NCBI GenBank assembly: GCA_037501455.1
Contig: CM074862.1
Coordinates: 62,527,501 to 62,591,500 of the forward strand
Direction: 5' to 3'
Length of the DNA stretch: 64,000 nt
Origin: Lantana camara
Lineage: Eukaryota > Streptophyta > Magnoliopsida > Lamiales > Verbenaceae
Part shown: one piece after another, positions 59,192 to 64,000 of the stretch
Position numbering within the stretch: position 1 is the stretch's first letter
How the letters are laid out: the number at the start of each line of letters is the position of its first letter
The notes under the pieces: model-generated
Database searches by the model: none
The model's input: only the letters and a program-made list of their open reading frames with translations
What the model was told of the DNA's origin: nothing
Program-made: the position numbers and the translations under genes

Positions 59192-62016
59192 TGTAGCACC
59201 CGGAACATTAGGTAGCCACATCCCCCGCACTATAGTTCAATCCACATATGGAACGAGCACCCATACATGAATCAAGCCTATAGCGAACGGGAGACAATTA
59301 AAAAAAAAAAAAAACACTCTAGCTAGGCGGGACAACCATCAAGTAAATACTAACATGCATAACATTAAAACGGAAGCATAAGACACATGTACTTCATCAA
59401 TAACATCTTCGTGTCCAATATTTCAATATATACATAATTACCAAGATATAAAACCGTATACGCCTCACTAATGTGCATAAAATGATGTTAGACCCAAAAA
59501 TAAAGACCGACTCAATCCCGCCTAACGCGCAACTTGCAACCTAAAAATGTGAGGAGTCAATCTATGAAAGACTGAGTGAGGGGCTTATAAATAAATATTA
59601 GCGCAATTACCATGCAAGCCATAATCTCGGGTAAGGTTTTTATAAAAGGAAGCAATAAGAGTTTAAGAATACAATAATTCCTCGCCCGAGATTACAACTA
59701 TCCAATTTACAATTCAATTAATTCAATTCGATTCAATCAGTGGCCCGACAAGTGAGGGTAATTCTCCAACCTTTCTCCAATAGTGAACAATACATGCTTT
59801 AGTTTACATTCAAGGGTGATCATGCAATTCCTTATAGTGTACAAGTAGCAGTTTCATGAACCCTTCTTCCTCCGGGTGATGGTGGGCTTGCAAGACCCAA
59901 CCATCCAATCATTGTGTACGTCGGGAACAAGACTCCCACGCATGGGATTTCTTCCTCCACCTAACCTCCTGGTGGATTCAGAGGTGATCCCAAAACGGTG
60001 AGGAAAGTGCAAGAGTTACCCGTCAGCCCTTCCTTTCCCTGTTGGCTCAATACACTACCCTTGGGCCCAAAGTGAACATGCTTTACTCGCCCAATCATGG
60101 TTGATTCAATACAATAACATGGCTTGCTTGATTTAATACAATAACATGGCTTGCTCTCAATCGTTTTAGATTGGGAAAACCATATATATAAATATACATT
60201 TTGGCCGAAAAACATCACATAGGGTTGTATGGTTGTATATATCTAGAAATTAAACCTCACCTGACAAGAAACAAAACAAGACCAGGATACAATAAAGTGC
60301 CCATACGATTAATGATAACGGGAACTCGTGAGATGAGACTCAATATGAGACCAAGTATGACGCACGGCCATGCTCATGTAAATAAGTAAAACTAGCAATC
60401 AAGTGACACCTAGCATGTATGAAAACCAATTAACACCTAAGAGGTGAAATTAATCTCAAGGAGTCATGTATACCTTTCATTCAATCATTTCAAATTCAAT
60501 TTATATAGAGCATGGAGTCACAAAATCATGTTTGAGCAATTAAGCACCAAGAAGTGTCACATAGGAGCATAATTATAAATTAACCAAGCATATAAATCAT
60601 ATATGTCACATATGGGACCCAAGGAAGTGAAAGGATTGCAATAAGATGGGTTTTGGTGAAGTTTGGCAAAAATTGACAATTTTCGAAAATGCACACACTG
60701 TAGAAAAACTAGAATAACTTGAGCTCTAGATGTTGGAATTGAGTTTTGCTTGTTGGGTATAAAACTAGACACAAAGACCTTTCCGGTGATATATGGCTCG
60801 TTTCCTAGATCATAGTGAGGAGGAAATGGCGTAAGCTTGAACTTAAGTGAATGCAGTTTGTCGGAGAAGTGGCGATACCAAAACTAATTGATTATATCTC
60901 ACAAATGAGAAAAGATATTTAGTTGATTCCAATTAGATATTATTCTAGACTTCAATAGGTTTTCAACGGTTCAAAAATCAGGTCAATCGGAGCTCTTTTG
61001 AAGGCGTCACGGCCATGACAAAATTGTATTGAAAAGAAGTCGCGGCCGAGAAGGAGGAACAGAGGGTTCCCGGATTGTTGATCGCGGCCGCGACGAAAAA
61101 TAGCCACGAAACGGTCGCGGCCACGACCACAACTCGAGCAGTAGCAAAATCTTTGGGAAAAATAGGGCAAGGTTGAATTTTGGCTCCCAATCTATACTCA
61201 TATCAAACCAATGAGGGAATTCAACTCCAAACTAACATATAACATGCATATGATTATATATATCAATTAAGCAACATTTAATCCATGGAACCATGCTTTG
61301 ATCACCTAAAACTCATCCGACAAACCCATATAATTTCCATGCCCTCAAATTCTCATTTCCTCAAGAATTCATGCAATCTTTGAAGGTTAAAGATCATGAT
61401 CATGCTTCTAATCATTGTAAACAAGTTATCATACCAAAATCATCAAACCTTAAACCTATAAGATTCAAGAGATCAAGAAATTCCTCGATTTATACCTTGA
61501 AATGAAGAAAGAAAGGATGAAATGATGATATGATGGTGATGCTTCCAGCTTATGTAACTTCTTCCTTGAATTAAAGCTTGGAACTTAAGATGAAATCTTC
61601 CTTTCCTCCTTGGTGTGACATACCGTGATTTAGTGTGTTTGTTTGTGGGAATTTGATGAAATGAAATGAAATGGAAGAGATAAGATGATATAAGATATTC
61701 TACAAAGTCTTCCACTAAATTACAAGACTCACCACTTTTGTACTTAAGTCCTTCAATCAATTGAATGCATGCAATCAAGTTTTATTCCATAGAAAATGAT
61801 CAATTAAATCCAGGCATACTAATGCAATTAAGTTCATATATTTAGAAAAAGATCAAGTAAAGTCACATATATGCAATTAGGCATTTAACAACTAATTCAT
61901 GTAATTTCTCACATTAACAACAATTTCATATAAGTTCATGGAAATATAATGCATATAACGTTATGAAGATTAATATAATATCACATAAGATATGAATGGA
62001 AAAACCGGGCGTTACA
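59192..62016 (-). mobile_element. Element E: solo LTR of a D4-like chromovirus family
   Basis: TGTAGCACCCGG...GGGCGTTACA, 2825 bp. TSD is TAATA (59187-59191) against CAATA (62017-62021), one mismatch. The LTR B sequence joins correctly across it. Length and content match a single LTR of the D4 type: conserved block (about 60090-59850), the GTCGCGGCCGCGAC array and the AGTCTTTC hairpin region near 59547. No primer site, polypurine tract or second LTR is present, so it arose by LTR-LTR recombination. Confidence 0.88.
61006..61127. repeat. Phased palindrome array in E (four units)
   Basis: The 14-bp units start at 61006 (GTCACGGCCATGAC), 61039 (GTCGCGGCCGAGAA, decayed), 61081 (ATCGCGGCCGCGAC) and 61114 (GTCGCGGCCACGAC). 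Steps are 33, 42, 33. Confidence 0.88.
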
Positions 62017-63063
62017 CAATACATGAGGGTGCTCGTTATTAGAACGGGTACACTGAGGTGTCCCGCGTGAGAAGATTCCTAAATGGGAAAGGAAGTTTCC
62101 ACTTCAGGAAGAGGCAACTTCCAGATTAGGAAATATCTCATAGGTCAATAGCATGAGTAAAGTAATCCTTTGACTTGAGATTCATTTGATGCTTTGTGAG
62201 CTAGCTCTGTAGTCTTTGGTCTAAGCTTTAAAGGATGTCTCCCGAGACAACTGATTCAAGGTTTACGCTGGGGCTGCACAAGTGGCACATTGATGTATAT
62301 GAGAATCAACAAAGGACCTACACTTGCTTTAATGTAAGAAGATCTCTTATTGCATAAGTCCTTCATATGCCATCATAAACCCTGGGCCGAGGTAGTGGAT
62401 CAAGACATCAAGAAAAGAGTTTCTTGGATTGTGATCAAATGGATATGAAATGAACTTGGCTTTAAAATTGAGATTAGTAGGGCTTTCATTATTCCCATGC
62501 CCTAGATCTTAATCGAGAGATGGAGAGGTAGGAGGATCATACCTCATAACTGTCATTGACTGAAAGGTTCTTTCGAATATATATTCATTGTTCGGGTAGG
62601 GGTCACACACCTGTGGCTAGATTATGGTTATGTAATCTGTGCACTAATAAAGTGTATTAGTCTCACTGCTAACTGAAAATAAACCTAGGGGTTCACACAC
62701 AAATGTCAGGTTCAAAAGGTATTGAAGGAAAGATCAAATAGTTGATCAAAACAAGACCACACGTGTAAATGTACACGTGTGGCATGTGAGTTGTGACAGA
62801 GTTTTGGGTGTATGGTCCAATTGAGAAATTAAATCATGTGTTAATTAATTGAAGAATTAATTATAAAGCCCAAATATAATTAATTAGAGAATTAATTATA
62901 AATCCCTAAATATAATTAATTATAAAGCCAAATAAAATTAATTAGAGAATTAATTTTAGCTCGTTAGAATTAATTAGAGAATTAATTCTAAAGCCCTTAA
63001 TGGAATTAAATAGAGAATTAATTCGAAGTATTTAATTGTTTATTTGTTCTAATTTGATTAGAA
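62017..63063 (+). repeat. LTR of element B, further part
   Basis: It continues B after E. It contains an AT palindrome array (about 62838-63030, six or more units in the reverse orientation to C). It ends TAGAA (63059-63063), the presumed left TSD of F. The end of this LTR and any B interior lie beyond the window. Confidence 0.8.
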
Positions 63064-64000
63064 TGTAACGACCCAAATTCCGGAAGTTTAGGTAAGCACG
63101 CCACGTGCGGGTCTTCGGGAGTTGGGGGTTTATTTTTATATATTTTATTTGTTCATTTATAATTTTCATTTCATTATTATGTGCATTATGCATTCCTATG
63201 TATTTATATGAATTAGCTTTAATGTGAAATATGTGAATTAAGTGATAATGTGCCTAATTATATTATATGACTTTAATTGATCATTTCATGAATATGTGGA
63301 CTTAATTGCATAACATGAATTGAAGTTAATTGCTCATACCTCATGGATTGAAACTTGTGTGCATTCATTTAAATAAATGAGGGACTATTTTGCAAAATGA
63401 GGTGATTCATCATGTTAGTGGAGGATATATTATATCATGTATATATATTTCATTCCTTACATTCCATTCTTCAACTCTATACAAGAATTTCACACACTCA
63501 CACCTACTAAAAACCAATCCATACACCATCAAGACAGGGAAGGAAGATTTCATCATTTCAAGCTATATTTTTGGAGGAGTTGTGAAGTTATCATCCTCAT
63601 CTCATCATTTCATCCATTCCTTCTTCTAATTCAAGGTATATATAGAGGAATCGCTTGATCTCTTGATTATTTGGTTGAGTAGGGTTTGTGATTTATGATG
63701 TGATTCATTGGTTATAAATGGTTGGAAGCATGTTTAGGATTATTAAGTGGAAGGTTTGCATGAAAGCACGAGTTTTATGAAGGTTGATAACATAAAATTT
63801 TATGGGGTTTTGATGATGAATTCTTGATAATCAAAGCATGTTTCCTTGGATTTTATGGGATCTGAATGATATATATCATCATATACATGTTATATGTTAG
63901 TGTTGAGTTGAATTCTTGCATTGGTTTGGTGTGAAAGTGGATTGGGAGCCAAATTTTGATCTTGCCCTGTTTTTCCCGAGCCTTTTTTCTGCTGCTGGAA
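63064..64000 (+). mobile_element. Element F: start of a D4-like LTR, cut by the window end
   Basis: TGTAACGACCCAAATTCCGG starts the LTR inside B. From about 63360 on it tracks the D4 LTR in order and wording (GGACTATTTTGCAAAATG, CACACACTCACACCTA, AAGATTTCAT, AAGCTATATTTT). It stops at CCCTGTTTTTCCCGAG, then CTGCTGCTGGAA, exactly where the palindrome array begins in D4. Open frames at 63390-63658 correspond to the non-conserved D4 LTR frames. Confidence 0.82.

Noticed and set aside
59192..62016. Element E as a full element rather than a solo LTR
   Set aside because: Its length and internal order match one D4-type LTR. There is no primer site, polypurine tract or repeated terminus inside.

Overview
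This window is repeat-rich plant nuclear DNA, almost certainly from a flowering plant. The evidence is initiator-Met primer sites (TGGTATCAGAGCC), chromodomain-bearing Ty3/gypsy pol, Ty1/copia gag and very long AT-rich LTRs. I find no host gene, tRNA, rRNA, CRISPR array or prokaryotic feature. Nearly every base belongs to an LTR retrotransposon, and the elements sit inside one another up to six levels deep.

I name the elements A to F. A (about 1-3248, +) is a decayed Tat-like Ty3/gypsy LTR-gag remnant. B is an LTR starting at 3249 on the + strand that interrupts A. C (3304-58850, -) is a Ty1/copia-type element inserted into B with a perfect CTTTC target-site duplication (TSD); its 2.0-kb LTRs lie at 3304-5318 and 56815-58850. 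Inside C lie D1 (6211-14546, -, TSD ATCTA) and D2 (16377-53878, -). The 5' LTR of D2 is split by D3 (20358-51841, +, TSD CTTTC). D3 is the only element with recognisable gag-pol: a Tekay/Del-like chromovirus. Its 5' LTR is split by D4 (21399-30231, +). Its integrase C-terminal region is split by D5 (36983-48175, +, TSD CGGCT). To the right of C, element B resumes and is broken again by E (59192-62016, a solo LTR, -) and F (63064 to the window end, +).

D1, D2, D4 and D5 have chromovirus-like LTRs of 2.6-4.0 kb and chromovirus-like primer and polypurine sites, but their 1.0-3.5 kb interiors have no coding capacity. They look like large non-autonomous relatives that would need proteins from a D3-like partner. 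The D3 copy here is itself dead: it has in-frame stops, a frameshift in reverse transcriptase, changed protease and RT catalytic residues, and the D5 insertion. The DD35E integrase and the chromodomain remain readable.

The most striking unexplained signal is an array of short palindromes in each sufficiently covered LTR family. The palindrome word differs by family (GGGAACGGCCGTTCCC, GGTCGCGGCCGCGACC, GTGACACGGGCGTGTCAC, or AT-rich AATTAATT arms in C and B), but the spacing is nearly constant: pairs 31-34 bp apart, usually with 40-43 bp between pairs. A second palindromic minisatellite with a 27-30 bp period sits just upstream of the polypurine tract in all four non-coding elements. I know of no description of either as a general system. 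They are candidates for phased protein-binding sites or RNA hairpin arrays.
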